Shown: positions 1 through 5,945 of the stretch, in pieces | Numbering within the stretch: position 1 is the stretch's first letter | How the letters are laid out: the number at the start of each line of letters is the position of its first letter | NCBI GenBank assembly: GCA_003541285.1 | Contig: DPMS01000647.1 | Coordinates: 1-5,945 of the forward strand | Direction: 5' to 3' | Source of the DNA: Actinomycetota bacterium | GTDB lineage: Bacteria > Actinomycetota > Actinomycetes > Streptosporangiales > Streptosporangiaceae | DNA: 5,945 nt | Notes under the pieces: model-generated | Databases searched by the model: none | What the model was told of the DNA's origin: nothing | Seen by the model: only the letters and a program-made list of their open reading frames with translations | Position numbers and translations under genes: made by a program

Positions 1-89
1 GGCATGCAGTACGCGCAGCGCAGGTTGCAGCGATCGGTCAGGGATACCCGCAGGTCCGTCGCAACCCGCCCATACGAATCAGCGAGCAC
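1..89 (-). CDS. moaA: GTP 3',8-cyclase MoaA, N-terminal part (runs off left edge)
   Basis: MoaA is a cytoplasmic radical SAM enzyme. With MoaC it turns GTP into cyclic pyranopterin monophosphate, the first step of molybdenum cofactor synthesis. The visible part is 29 codons read leftward from a GTG at 89-87. It starts MLADSYGRVATDLRVSLTDR and continues with a CxxxCxxC cluster (Cys21, Cys25, Cys28) followed by Met, then a partial Pro codon at the window edge. In the family these three cysteines hold the SAM-binding [4Fe-4S] cluster, and the RVATDLRVSLTDRCNLRC context is highly typical of MoaA. The start is chosen because GAGGAGG (104-98) lies 8 nt upstream. In-frame GTG (98) and TTG (95) overlap or abut that site. 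The gene is divergent from the ABC cassette. The C-terminal GTP-binding domain is outside the window. Confidence 0.92.
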   Translation of the reverse strand, partial: MLADSYGRVATDLRVSLTDRCNLRCAYCM

Positions 90-97
90 GGGCAACA

Positions 98-104
98 CCT
101 CCTC
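98..104 (-). promoter_or_regulatory. ribosome binding site of moaA
   Basis: The minus strand reads GAGGAGG here, 8 nt before the GTG at 89. This strong Shine-Dalgarno match decides the moaA start over the two upstream in-frame candidates. Confidence 0.8.
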
Positions 105-305
105 AGCCGGCCTGCAGGCGTAGCAATAGGCGCACTGCCCGGAATTCCCCAGCCTACGTGCTGGCCGCCCACCTGCGCGATCATCAGCCGCGACCGGCAG
201 GTCCCCCCCGGGAGCGGGAACGGTTGTCTCCCGCCGGCCGACGACAGCGCCCGGCCGGGTGCGGTGGGCTGGGCCAGCAGAGCGGACATTCCGTGCCAGC
301 TACCC
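105..305. other. intergenic region between divergent moaA and the ABC cassette
   Basis: About 200 nt separate the two ribosome binding sites, so promoters for both directions should lie here. I see no convincing -35/-10 pair on either strand; the DNA is very GC-rich. Visible items are a perfect 10-bp palindrome GCCTGCAGGC at 110-119, just upstream of the moaA ribosome binding site, and a weak 6-bp inverted repeat (ACCTGC at 171-176, GCAGGT at 197-202). Small reading frames in this stretch have no ribosome binding site. I see no molybdenum cofactor riboswitch fold that I can defend by eye. Confidence 0.5.
110..119. repeat. 10-bp perfect palindrome upstream of moaA
   Basis: GCCTGCAGGC is self-complementary and sits 6 nt upstream of the moaA Shine-Dalgarno. 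It could be an operator half-site pair or could be chance in GC-rich DNA. No second copy was noticed in the window. Confidence 0.25.
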
Positions 306-343
306 AGGAGGTGGTCAGCAATGCCTGCCGCCACGGCGGATGA
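302..343 (+). pseudogene. possible remnant of a GHKL ATPase N-box
   Basis: In the +2 frame this stretch reads TQEVVSNACRHGG followed by TGA. The spacing of Glu, Asn and His matches the N-box of histidine kinase-like ATPases (Glu and Asn contact Mg-ATP in that family). Codon by codon it resembles the kinase gene's own N-box at 3955-3993 (VQEALTNTVRHGG), with 27 of 36 bases equal from the shared Gln codon on. The frame is open upstream to the window edge, but I recognise no other part of such a protein there. It overlaps the ribosome binding site and first codons of the ABC gene. It may be the stub of a lost RsbW-like or kinase gene, or coincidence. Confidence 0.25.
306..311 (+). promoter_or_regulatory. 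ribosome binding site of the ABC ATPase gene
   Basis: AGGAGG lies 9 nt before the ATG at 321 and decides this start over the in-frame ATG at 264, which has no comparable site and would add 19 unconserved residues. Confidence 0.8.
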
Positions 344-1130
344 GCTCCGCCCATACCCGGCCGGGCCCGCCGCCCCGGCGGCCCGGGTCATCGACGCCCG
401 CAAGGTCTATGGCCGGGGCGCATCCGCGGTCGCCGCGCTGGACGGGGTCACCGCCAGCTTCCCGGCGGCCCGGTTCACCGCCGTGATGGGCCCGTCCGGC
501 TCGGGCAAGTCCACCCTCATGCACTGCCTGGCCGGGCTAGACACCCTGACCGAGGGCCGCGCGCTGCCAGGCGGGACGGACCTGTCCGCTCTCGACGACA
601 GCCGGCGCACACAGCTGCGCCGGACCCGGATCGGATTCGTCTTCCAGGCCTTCAACCTGCTTCCCATGCTGACCGCGGCCGAGAACATCACGCTCCCGGC
701 CGACCTGGCCGGGATCCGGCCCGGGAAGACGTGGGTGGACACCGTCATCGAGATCACCGGGCTCGCCGGGCGGCTCAGCCACCGTCCCGGCCAGCTGTCC
801 GGGGGCGAGCAGCAGCGGGTGGCGGTCGCACGCGCGCTGGCGACCCGGCCCGAGCTGGTGATTGCCGACGAGCCCACCGGCAACCTCGACTCCCATACCA
901 GCCAGGAGATCCTCGGCCTGTTCGGCACGGCCGTGCGCGAGCTGGGCCGGACGGTGGTGATGGTGACTCATGACCCGGCCGCGGCGGCCAGTTCCGACCG
1001 GGTGCTGTTCCTCGCCGATGGCCGCGTGCACGGCAGCATGGAGCACCCGACGGCCGAGCGGGTCCTGGACCGGATGAAGGACATGAGCGCCGTGGGCCGG
1101 CCCGGCCAGCACCAGGGAGCAGACCGGTGA
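321..1130 (+). CDS. ABC transporter ATP-binding protein, MacB/LolD type
   Basis: This 269-residue cytoplasmic ATPase should bind and hydrolyse ATP as a dimer and drive an FtsX-type permease, here the one encoded next. All nucleotide-binding motifs are present: Walker A GPSGSGKST (57-65), Q-loop Gln109, signature LSGGEQQR (159-166), Walker B LVIADEP with catalytic Glu184, D-loop NLD (188-190) and H-loop His217. A hydrophobic FNLLPMLTAAENI stretch after the Q-loop is typical of the LolD/MacB/FtsE-like group. The N-terminal 20 residues are Ala/Pro-rich and not conserved in my recollection of the family. Length is normal and no lesion is seen. The stop overlaps the permease GTG start as GTGA, implying translational coupling. 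The substrate is unknown; relatives export peptides, lipids or drugs, or act in envelope stress. Confidence 0.93.
   Translation: MPAATADELRPYPAGPAAPAARVIDARKVYGRGASAVAALDGVTASFPAARFTAVMGPSGSGKSTLMHCLAGLDTLTEGRALPGGTDLSALDDSRRTQLRRTRIGFVFQAFNLLPMLTAAENITLPADLAGIRPGKTWVDTVIEITGLAGRLSHRPGQLSGGEQQRVAVARALATRPELVIADEPTGNLDSHTSQEILGLFGTAVRELGRTVVMVTHDPAAAASSDRVLFLADGRVHGSMEHPTAERVLDRMKDMSAVGRPGQHQGADR
1114..1119 (+). promoter_or_regulatory. ribosome binding site of the permease gene
   Basis: AGGGAG lies 7 nt before the GTG at 1127, inside the end of the ATPase gene. It supports GTG 1127 (overlapping the ATPase stop as GTGA) over the in-frame ATG 1139. Confidence 0.6.
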
Positions 1131-3317
1131 CCGGGCCGATGCTGCGGGTGGGCGCACGGGGCTGTGGATGCGCAGGCGCCGGCTGCTCGGCATGGTGGCC
1201 GCGGTCCTGCTGGGAGTGGCCTTCCTCAGCGGCACCCTGGGCCTTTCCGCCACTTTGTCCAACGCGATCGATACCGCCGTCACCACCGCCTACCAGGGGA
1301 CCAGCGTGATCGTGCGGAACGCGGCCGCCACCCAGCGATCCCCCGGCGCGCCACGCGGCCCGATCAGCGGATCGGTGCTGGCGGCGGTCCGCTCGGCGCC
1401 CGGCGTTGCCAGTGCCCGGGGCGAGATCAGCGGATTCGGTGAACTCGTTGGCAGCAACGGCAAGCCCATTGCCGGTCTTGGCCCGCGTACGGCGGGGAAC
1501 TGGCTGGCCGACCCGCTGCTGAACCCCTGGCACCTGGTCGGCGGCGCCCCGCCCCGGGGTCCCGGCGAGGTGGTTGTGTATTCGCTGGCATCGCGCTGCT
1601 GGTCGCCGCCCTGAGCATCCACAACGCCTCCGCTGTCATCGCCGCCCAGCGGGCCCGGGAGTCGGCGCTGCTGCGCGCTGTTGGCGCTTCCCGGCGCCAG
1701 ATCTTCGCCGGCCACCTCGGCGAGGCAGCCGCGCTCGGGCTCGTCGCCTCGGTCGCGGGGGTCGCGGCGGGTTACGGCATGGCGGCCGGGCTCTAGGGGG
1801 TGTTCGCCGCGTTCGGGCTCGGCCTGCCCGTGTCCGGGGTGGTCTTCACCGCGGGCAACGCGGTCATCGGCGTGGTCACCGGGGTCGCCGTGACGGTGGC
1901 CGCCGCGCTGGCCGGCGCCCTGCGTGCCTCGCGCACCAGCCCGCTTGCGGCCATGCGTGACGCGGCCTCCGATACCTCCGCCGCCTCCCGGACCCGGATC
2001 GTCGGTGGCGGCGTGCTCACCAGCGCAGGTGTGGCGGTCTGCGCCGCCGGTGCGCTCGGCCACCAGACCCCCCTCGCCAGCCTCGGCGCGATAGTGACCA
2101 TCGCCGGCGTGATCATGGCCGGGCCGGCCACCGCTGCGCTCACCGCGAGGGTTCCCGGTGCCCTCCTTGCCCGGCTGCGTGGCATGCCGGGCAAGCTCGC
2201 CCGGCGCAACATGGCCAGAACGCCGAAGCGGGCTGCCGCCACGGCGGCAGCACTGATCGTGGGGATGGCGGTCGTCACCGTGTTCACCGTGTTCGGCGCC
2301 TCCCTGAAAGCCTCCGCGGGCGCCAACCTGAGCCAGACCTTTACCGGCGACCTTGTGGTGTCCGCGGCGGCGCCGGGGGTCATGCGCGGAGCCGGCGGCG
2401 CCGGGTTCAGCCCGGACCTGGCGCAGCGGATCGCTGCTATCCCTGGTGTCGCGGTGGCGGCCGGAACCCAGCCGGGCACGATCCTGCTGGACGGCGCGTC
2501 CACCCCGGTCACAGTGGCCGACCCGGCGCTGCTGGGCCAGGTGTTCCGGCTGGGCGCCGTGCCGCCGGGGGAGCTCGCGGTGTCCGCGACCACCGCCGCT
2601 GCGCATGGCTGGCACACCGGATCAGCCGTCCAGGTGACATTCCCCGACGGCCACCGGTCGGCCATCCCGATCGGGCGCGTCTACCAGCCGATCGGCCCGC
2701 TCGGCAACGTGGTGGTGCCGGCCGCCACCTGGGCCGCGCACAGCACGCAGCCACGGAACACCGCCGTCTATGTGGCGCTGCGGCCCGGTGCTGACGCCGC
2801 GGCGGCCACCAGGCAGATCAGCGCCATCGCCACCACCGCGGGGGCGGCCAGCGTCCAGGATCGCACGGCCTACCTGGCCGCCGCCGGGTCCGGGGTCACC
2901 CCGCTGCTCGGGATCATCTACGTGATGCTGGCCCTGGCCATCGTCATCGCCTTGCTCGGGATCGGCAGCACGCTGGCGCTGGCGGTGCACGAGCGCACCC
3001 GCGAAATCGGGCTGCTGCGCGCGGTCGGCGCTACCGGTGCGCAGATCCGCACCATGGTGCGGTGGGAGGCGGTGCTGACCGCCACCCTGGGCACCGGGAC
3101 CGGTGCGGTGCTGGGGCTGTTCCTCGGCTGGGCACTGGTCACCTCGGTCAAGGTGACCTCCGCCGGTGCGCCAGGCGCCACCGGGGTGGTCTCGGTTCCC
3201 TGGCCGCAGGTGGCCGCGATCCTGCTGATCGGGGTGGCCGCGGGCCTGCTGGCGGGCGCACGCCCGGCCCGCCGGGCGGCCAGGCTCGACCCGCTCACCG
3301 CCATCGCCGTCAACTAG
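1127..3317 (+). pseudogene. FtsX/MacB-type ABC permease, broken in three places
   Basis: This is the membrane partner of the ATPase. It is a two-unit permease in which each FtsX domain carries an LLRAVGA loop (about 1665-1691 and 3012-3035). The first 12 codons (1127-1162) are in the +2 frame. Coding then continues in the +1 frame from about 1163 to 1578 (TM1 at about 1186-1260, then extracellular sequence), and in the +3 frame from about 1581 to the TAG at 3315-3317. Likely further membrane segments lie near 1581-1640, 1716-1790, 1857-1922, 2010-2140 (two), 2235-2305, 2898-2988, 3072-3140 and 3210-3270. Lesions are a 1-nt loss near 1163, a deletion junction near 1575-1585 that removes most of the first extracellular domain, and an in-frame TAG at 1794-1796. 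The pieces total about 725 codons, whereas relatives are usually about 830-860 residues. The part after the TAG (1797-3314) is open and well conserved, but has no ribosome binding site. Late loss of function is the simplest reading. Confidence 0.85.
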
Positions 3318-3361
3318 CACCGTCACATGGCACCGTCACATAGCACCGTCACATAGCACCG
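3315..3361 (+). repeat. 13-bp direct tandem repeat, 3.6 copies
   Basis: The units are TAGCACCGTCACA (3315-3327), TGGCACCGTCACA (3328-3340), TAGCACCGTCACA (3341-3353) and a partial TAGCACCG (3354-3361). Only one base differs among the three full units. The first three bases of unit 1 are the permease stop codon. The preceding 13 coding bases (3302-3314) match the unit at 8 of 13 positions, so the array may have grown from the gene's 3' end by slippage. It occupies most of the gap before the kinase gene and could serve as a binding site for the response regulator, but the unit length is not a whole helical turn and nothing else shows a function. Confidence 0.9.
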
Positions 3362-3390
3362 GGGACACGCATCCGGGCGCCGGTTACCGT
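3362..3390 (+). promoter_or_regulatory. candidate promoter of the kinase-regulator pair
   Basis: GGGACA (3362-3367) and TACCGT (3385-3390) are separated by 17 bp and match the bacterial housekeeping -35/-10 pattern at 4 of 6 and 3 of 6 positions. A 9-bp inverted repeat CGGTTACCG (3381-3389) overlaps the -10 and could be an operator. Transcription would start about 12 nt before the GTG at 3409. The match is modest and read by eye only. Confidence 0.25.
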
Positions 3391-3398
3391 AGGTGGGC

Positions 3399-3406
3399 GG
3401 GAGGAG
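3399..3406 (+). promoter_or_regulatory. ribosome binding site of the sensor kinase gene
   Basis: GGGAGGAG precedes GTG 3409. The GGAGG core ends 4 nt before the start, a little close, but no better site precedes the later in-frame GTG/ATG codons (3463, 3466, 3469, 3478), which fall inside the hydrophobic segment. Confidence 0.6.
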
Positions 3407-3408
3407 TA

Positions 3409-4320
3409 GTGGTCCTGCACGCACAACGGCCCAGCCGCGCCGACGTCACGATCGCCGCCCTGGTGATGGTGATCACCATGGCGGGCAGCGTGGCCCTGGA
3501 CGCGCATCTGACGGGCGGGTTCACGCTGAGCGCGCATATGCCGGTGAACCGCGGCGCCCGGCAGGAGCAGGCCAGGCGGCGGGCCGGGGAAGAACGGCTG
3601 CGCATCGCCCAGGATCTGCACGACATGCTGGCCCACCAGCTGGCGCTGATCACCGTGCAGGCCAACGCCGGGCTCGCGCTGCTGAAGAACCACCAGCCCG
3701 GCCGCGCCAGCGAATCACTGATGGCGATCAAGGAGGCGGGCAACAGTGCCCTGGGCGAATTGCGCTGGGTACTGAACGCCCTGCGCATGCCCGACGGGGT
3801 TCCCGCGCGCAGGCCGGCGCCCATGCTGTCGCGTGCCGCCGACCTCACCCAGCTCACCGACGGCGCCCGCGCCGCCGGCCTGGCGGTGGACGTGCGCAGC
3901 ACCGGCCCGCCGCGGCCGCTGCCGGTGCCCGCCGGCCAGGCGGCCTACCGGATCGTCCAGGAAGCGCTCACCAATACGGTCCGCCACGGCGGGCCGGGGA
4001 CACGCGTGGCTATCCGTCTCGACTTCCAGGACACCGTCCTGCGGATCGAGGTCGCGGACGACGGCCGGGGCAGCCCCCCGGCGGCGGCCCGCCCGGGCGG
4101 CGGCAGCGGCCTGCCCTGAATGCGGGCACGCGCCGAGGCGGTGGGCGGCACGCTGGCCGCCGGCCCACAGCAGGGAGGGGGATACCAGGTCATCGCCACG
4201 CTGCCGTTGTCCGGCCCCCAGGCCGGGAACCCGGAGCCAGCCCTTGGCCCGCCGCCAGCCCCACCAGCTCTCACCCCACCCACGCCGGCCCCGCCGCCGG
4301 TTCCGCGGGAGCGATCGTGA
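3409..4320 (+). pseudogene. NarL-family sensor histidine kinase, sensor region lost and interrupted by TGA
   Basis: The kinase would autophosphorylate on a histidine and pass the phosphate to the regulator encoded next. Numbering from GTG 3409: one hydrophobic segment (about 13-31); a basic/acidic helix leading to the HisKA_3 box with His71 in RIAQDLHDMLAHQL (65-78); HATPase N-box with Glu185, Asn189 and His193; G1 box DDG (217-219); G2 box GGGSGL (230-235). Family members usually have four or more membrane helices before the dimerisation helix. Here residues about 35-50 join a first-helix-like segment directly to the pre-His helix, so about 100 residues seem missing, in frame. After Leu-Pro (236) comes TGA (4117-4119), where relatives have Gly in GLxGMRER. 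The frame resumes at once with ATG 4120 (MRARAEAVGGTLAAG) and ends in a Pro-rich tail at TGA 4318-4320. The N-terminal 236-residue piece lacks the last strands of the ATPase domain and is probably inactive. Confidence 0.8.
4307..4311 (+). promoter_or_regulatory. ribosome binding site of the response regulator gene
   Basis: GGGAG lies 5 nt before GTG 4317, within the kinase tail. This supports the start that overlaps the kinase stop as GTGA. Confidence 0.5.
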
Positions 4321-4991
4321 TCAGGGTCCTGCTGGTGGATGACCAGGCACTGCTGCGGGCGGGGATCCGGGCGCTGCTGGAGACCGAGCCGGGCATCACG
4401 GTGGTCGGCGGGGCCGACGACGGTGACGCAGGGGTGCGGCTGACGGCTCAGCTACTCCCCGATGTCGTCCTGATGGACATCGGGATGCCAGGCGTGGACG
4501 GCCTGGAGGCCACCCGCAGGATCGCCGCCGACCCCGCCCTCGACCCGGTTCACGTGGTCATCCTCACCACCTTCGACCTCGACGAGTACGTCTTCGAGGC
4601 GATAGGGCTCGGCGCCACCGGGTTCCTGGTGAAAAACAGTGAGCCGGAGGAACTGGTCAGGGGTGTCCGCGCCGCCGCGGCTGGCGACGCCCTGCTCTCA
4701 CCGGGCGTGACCAGGCGGCTCATCGCCGAGTACGCGGCACACGCCAAGCCGGGGCCGGCCGCAGGCCGCGGGCTGGCGGCCCTCACCGAACGCGAGACAC
4801 AGGTGCTGACGCTGATCGCCGCGGGCCTGACCAATCACGAGATCGCGCAGCGGCTGGTGGTAAGCCCGCTGACGGCCAAGACGCATGTCTCCCGGGTGAT
4901 GCTCAGGCTCGGTGCCCGCGACCGCGTGCAGCTTGTGGTGCTGGCCTATGAATCGGGCCTGGTGCGCCCGGGCTGGACGAGCGCCGGCTGA
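4317..4991 (+). CDS. two-component response regulator, LuxR/NarL family
   Basis: This 224-residue cytoplasmic DNA-binding protein has a receiver domain (about 1-120) and a LuxR-type helix-turn-helix (about 155-213). The receiver has the acidic pair Asp8-Asp9, phosphoacceptor Asp54 in VLMDIGMPG, Thr84/Thr85 in ILTTF, and Lys106 in FLVKN (family members often have KD here). The output domain reads LTERETQVLTLIAAGLTNHE and continues to a recognition helix around TAKTHVSRVM. The length is normal and no lesion is seen. The GTG start gives MIRVLLVDDQ, as expected for the family, and overlaps the kinase stop as GTGA. It most likely controls the adjacent ABC genes, possibly also itself. With its kinase broken, it would depend on another phosphate donor or act unphosphorylated. 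Confidence 0.94.
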   Translation: MIRVLLVDDQALLRAGIRALLETEPGITVVGGADDGDAGVRLTAQLLPDVVLMDIGMPGVDGLEATRRIAADPALDPVHVVILTTFDLDEYVFEAIGLGATGFLVKNSEPEELVRGVRAAAAGDALLSPGVTRRLIAEYAAHAKPGPAAGRGLAALTERETQVLTLIAAGLTNHEIAQRLVVSPLTAKTHVSRVMLRLGARDRVQLVVLAYESGLVRPGWTSAG

Positions 4992-5051
4992 GCAGGATTC
5001 CTGCGGCCCCTTGTGGTGCTGGCTGACGGCCGGGTCGCAGAGAATGGGTGC

Positions 5052-5945
5052 ATGGTCGCACAGACTGCTATCTGGCGTGATCAGCTCACGCCTCAAGAGC
5101 GGGCCGAACTGGGCCGCGGCGCGGGCGAGATACCGCTCCCCCGGCCCGACATCCTGGTGGTGGGCGGGGGCATCGCCGGTGTCGCCATCGCGGCGGCCTG
5201 CCATGAGGCGGGCATCGGCTCGGTGCTGCTGATCGAGGCCGGGCGGCTGGGGTCAGGCGCCACCGGGGGCGCCGCGGGCCTGCTCACGCCCGAGATCCAC
5301 GAGTGGAGCGACCCGGAGCCGTTCGTCGAGCTGGCACGGTCGAGCCTGGAACGCTGGGATGAGCTGGAGGAGCGCTGGCCAGGCGGGGTGGGCCTGATCG
5401 AACTGGACTGGATCGGCCTGGCCCCCGATCCGGGCGGCTTCGCACCTCATCAGCGGCCCGCCGTGGAATGGCTGGAACCGGCCGAGGTCGCCAGCCTGGT
5501 ACCGGGGCTGGCGCGGCCGATGGCCGGGGCGCTCATCCGCCGCCAGGCGAGGGTCAACCCGCTGCGGTCACTGGCCCGGCTGGCGAGCGGCCTGCCCTCG
5601 CTCGCGACGGGCATCGCAGCCGTCTCGGTCACCGTCGCCGCGGGCCGCGTCGTGTCGGTGAGCACTACCTCTGGTGACATCCAACCGGGTGTGGTGGTCT
5701 TTGCCACGGGGATTCCCCCACTCCTCGACGGCCTCCCCCTTGACCTGCCCTTCAGCCAGGTCAAAGGCCATCTACTGGTGACCGAGCCGACGCCGCTGCG
5801 GCTGCCGGGAACGGTCGCCCCCGTCGCCACCCAGCTGGAGGACGGCCGGCTGCTGGTGGGCGGCACCTTCGACACCGACGACGAGACCCCGAAGGTCCGC
5901 CAGGAGGCGATCGACTCCATCCTGGAGGCGCTCCACTCCACCCTG
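5052..5945 (+). CDS. FAD-dependent oxidoreductase, DAO (D-amino acid oxidase) superfamily, N-terminal part (runs off right edge)
   Basis: The reading frame is open for 298 codons from ATG 5052 to the window end. A Rossmann FAD-binding site is clear: DILVVGGGIAGVAIAAACHE (33-52, GxGxxG at 38-43) with Glu62 at the end of the second strand, where it would bind the ribose. GSGATGGAAGLLTPE (68-82) matches the FAD-contacting loop of the family, ARVNPLRSLARLA (166-178) the conserved DAO segment, and VVFATG (215-220) the second dinucleotide-binding motif. VKGHLLVTEP (237-246) and LLVGGTFDTDDE (267-278) resemble glycine oxidase-like members. About 32 residues precede the Rossmann strand, including an IWRDQL motif of a kind seen in actinobacterial relatives. 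The ribosome binding site is weak (AGAG, 9 nt upstream). The substrate cannot be told; an amine or amino acid is likely. The C-terminal end is missing. It is probably its own unit, not part of the ABC cassette. Confidence 0.9.
   Translation, partial: MVAQTAIWRDQLTPQERAELGRGAGEIPLPRPDILVVGGGIAGVAIAAACHEAGIGSVLLIEAGRLGSGATGGAAGLLTPEIHEWSDPEPFVELARSSLERWDELEERWPGGVGLIELDWIGLAPDPGGFAPHQRPAVEWLEPAEVASLVPGLARPMAGALIRRQARVNPLRSLARLASGLPSLATGIAAVSVTVAAGRVVSVSTTSGDIQPGVVVFATGIPPLLDGLPLDLPFSQVKGHLLVTEPTPLRLPGTVAPVATQLEDGRLLVGGTFDTDDETPKVRQEAIDSILEALHSTL

Noticed and set aside
407..1533. Minus-strand open frames opposite the ABC ATPase and permease start
   Set aside because: Antisense shadows of a gene with all ABC motifs; no domain or ribosome binding site seen.
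1163..1796. Programmed frameshifting or stop readthrough as an explanation of the permease breaks
   Set aside because: No slippery heptamer or strong downstream structure was seen, and one break also lacks a large coding segment, which recoding cannot explain.
1290..2665. Long minus-strand open frames of 441 and 290 codons opposite the permease
   Set aside because: Both lie antisense to a recognisable permease, have biased composition and no recognised domain. Long antisense frames are expected in DNA this GC-rich.
3393..4316. Long open frame upstream of and in frame with the response regulator, overlapping the kinase gene
   Set aside because: Its translation is low-complexity Arg/Pro/Gly/Ala sequence with no recognisable domain, while the other frame encodes clear kinase motifs. 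It is a GC-bias shadow; the regulator starts at 4317.
4992..5004. GCAGG-ATT-CCTGC inverted repeat just after the response regulator stop, considered as a terminator
   Set aside because: The stem is only 5 bp with a 3-nt loop and no T-run follows. Too weak to call.
4932..5023. 14-bp direct repeat CTTGTGGTGCTGGC (4932-4945 and 5010-5023)
   Set aside because: One repeat of this length is about what chance gives in 6 kb of GC-rich sequence, and the first copy is ordinary coding sequence.
1..5945. Search for CRISPR arrays, transposase genes, tRNA or rRNA genes
   Set aside because: No spaced repeat array, no transposase-like frame with terminal inverted repeats, and no tRNA- or rRNA-like stretch was recognised.

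Overview
The window looks like chromosomal DNA from a high-GC actinomycete. Base composition is strongly GC-rich with GC-biased third codon positions, GTG starts are common, and the protein families are typical of Actinobacteria. I cannot name the genus.

Layout, left to right. (1) At the left edge, on the minus strand, is the first 29 codons of moaA (molybdopterin biosynthesis radical SAM enzyme), with a clear ribosome binding site. (2) Positions 105-320 are the intergenic stretch between moaA and the plus-strand genes. It contains a small palindrome and, at its right end, a short reading frame that resembles the ATP-binding N-box of a GHKL ATPase. (3) Positions 321-1130 encode an intact MacB/LolD-type ABC ATPase. 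(4) Positions 1127-3317 are the partner FtsX/MacB-type permease, broken by a 1-nt frameshift near the start, an internal deletion that also changes frame, and an in-frame TAG. (5) Positions 3315-3361 hold a 13-bp tandem repeat that includes the permease stop codon. (6) Positions 3409-4320 are a NarL-type sensor histidine kinase that lacks most of its membrane sensor and is cut by an in-frame TGA right after the G2 box. (7) Positions 4317-4991 are an intact LuxR/NarL-type response regulator. (8) From 5052 to the right edge is the start of an FAD-dependent oxidoreductase of the DAO family.

ATPase, permease, kinase and regulator form a familiar actinobacterial cassette: an exporter-like ABC system next to the two-component system that probably senses the same stress, often cell-envelope damage or an antimicrobial. 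The genes are tightly coupled: ATPase/permease and kinase/regulator each overlap at a GTGA. Here the two membrane proteins carry the damage while the two soluble partners read clean, so the cassette is most likely decaying. Sequencing error is the main alternative for the point lesions. It cannot easily explain the deleted segments.

I did not find a convincing new system. The points most worth a second look are the pattern of decay, the TGA-ATG split of the kinase, and the 13-bp repeat upstream of the kinase.
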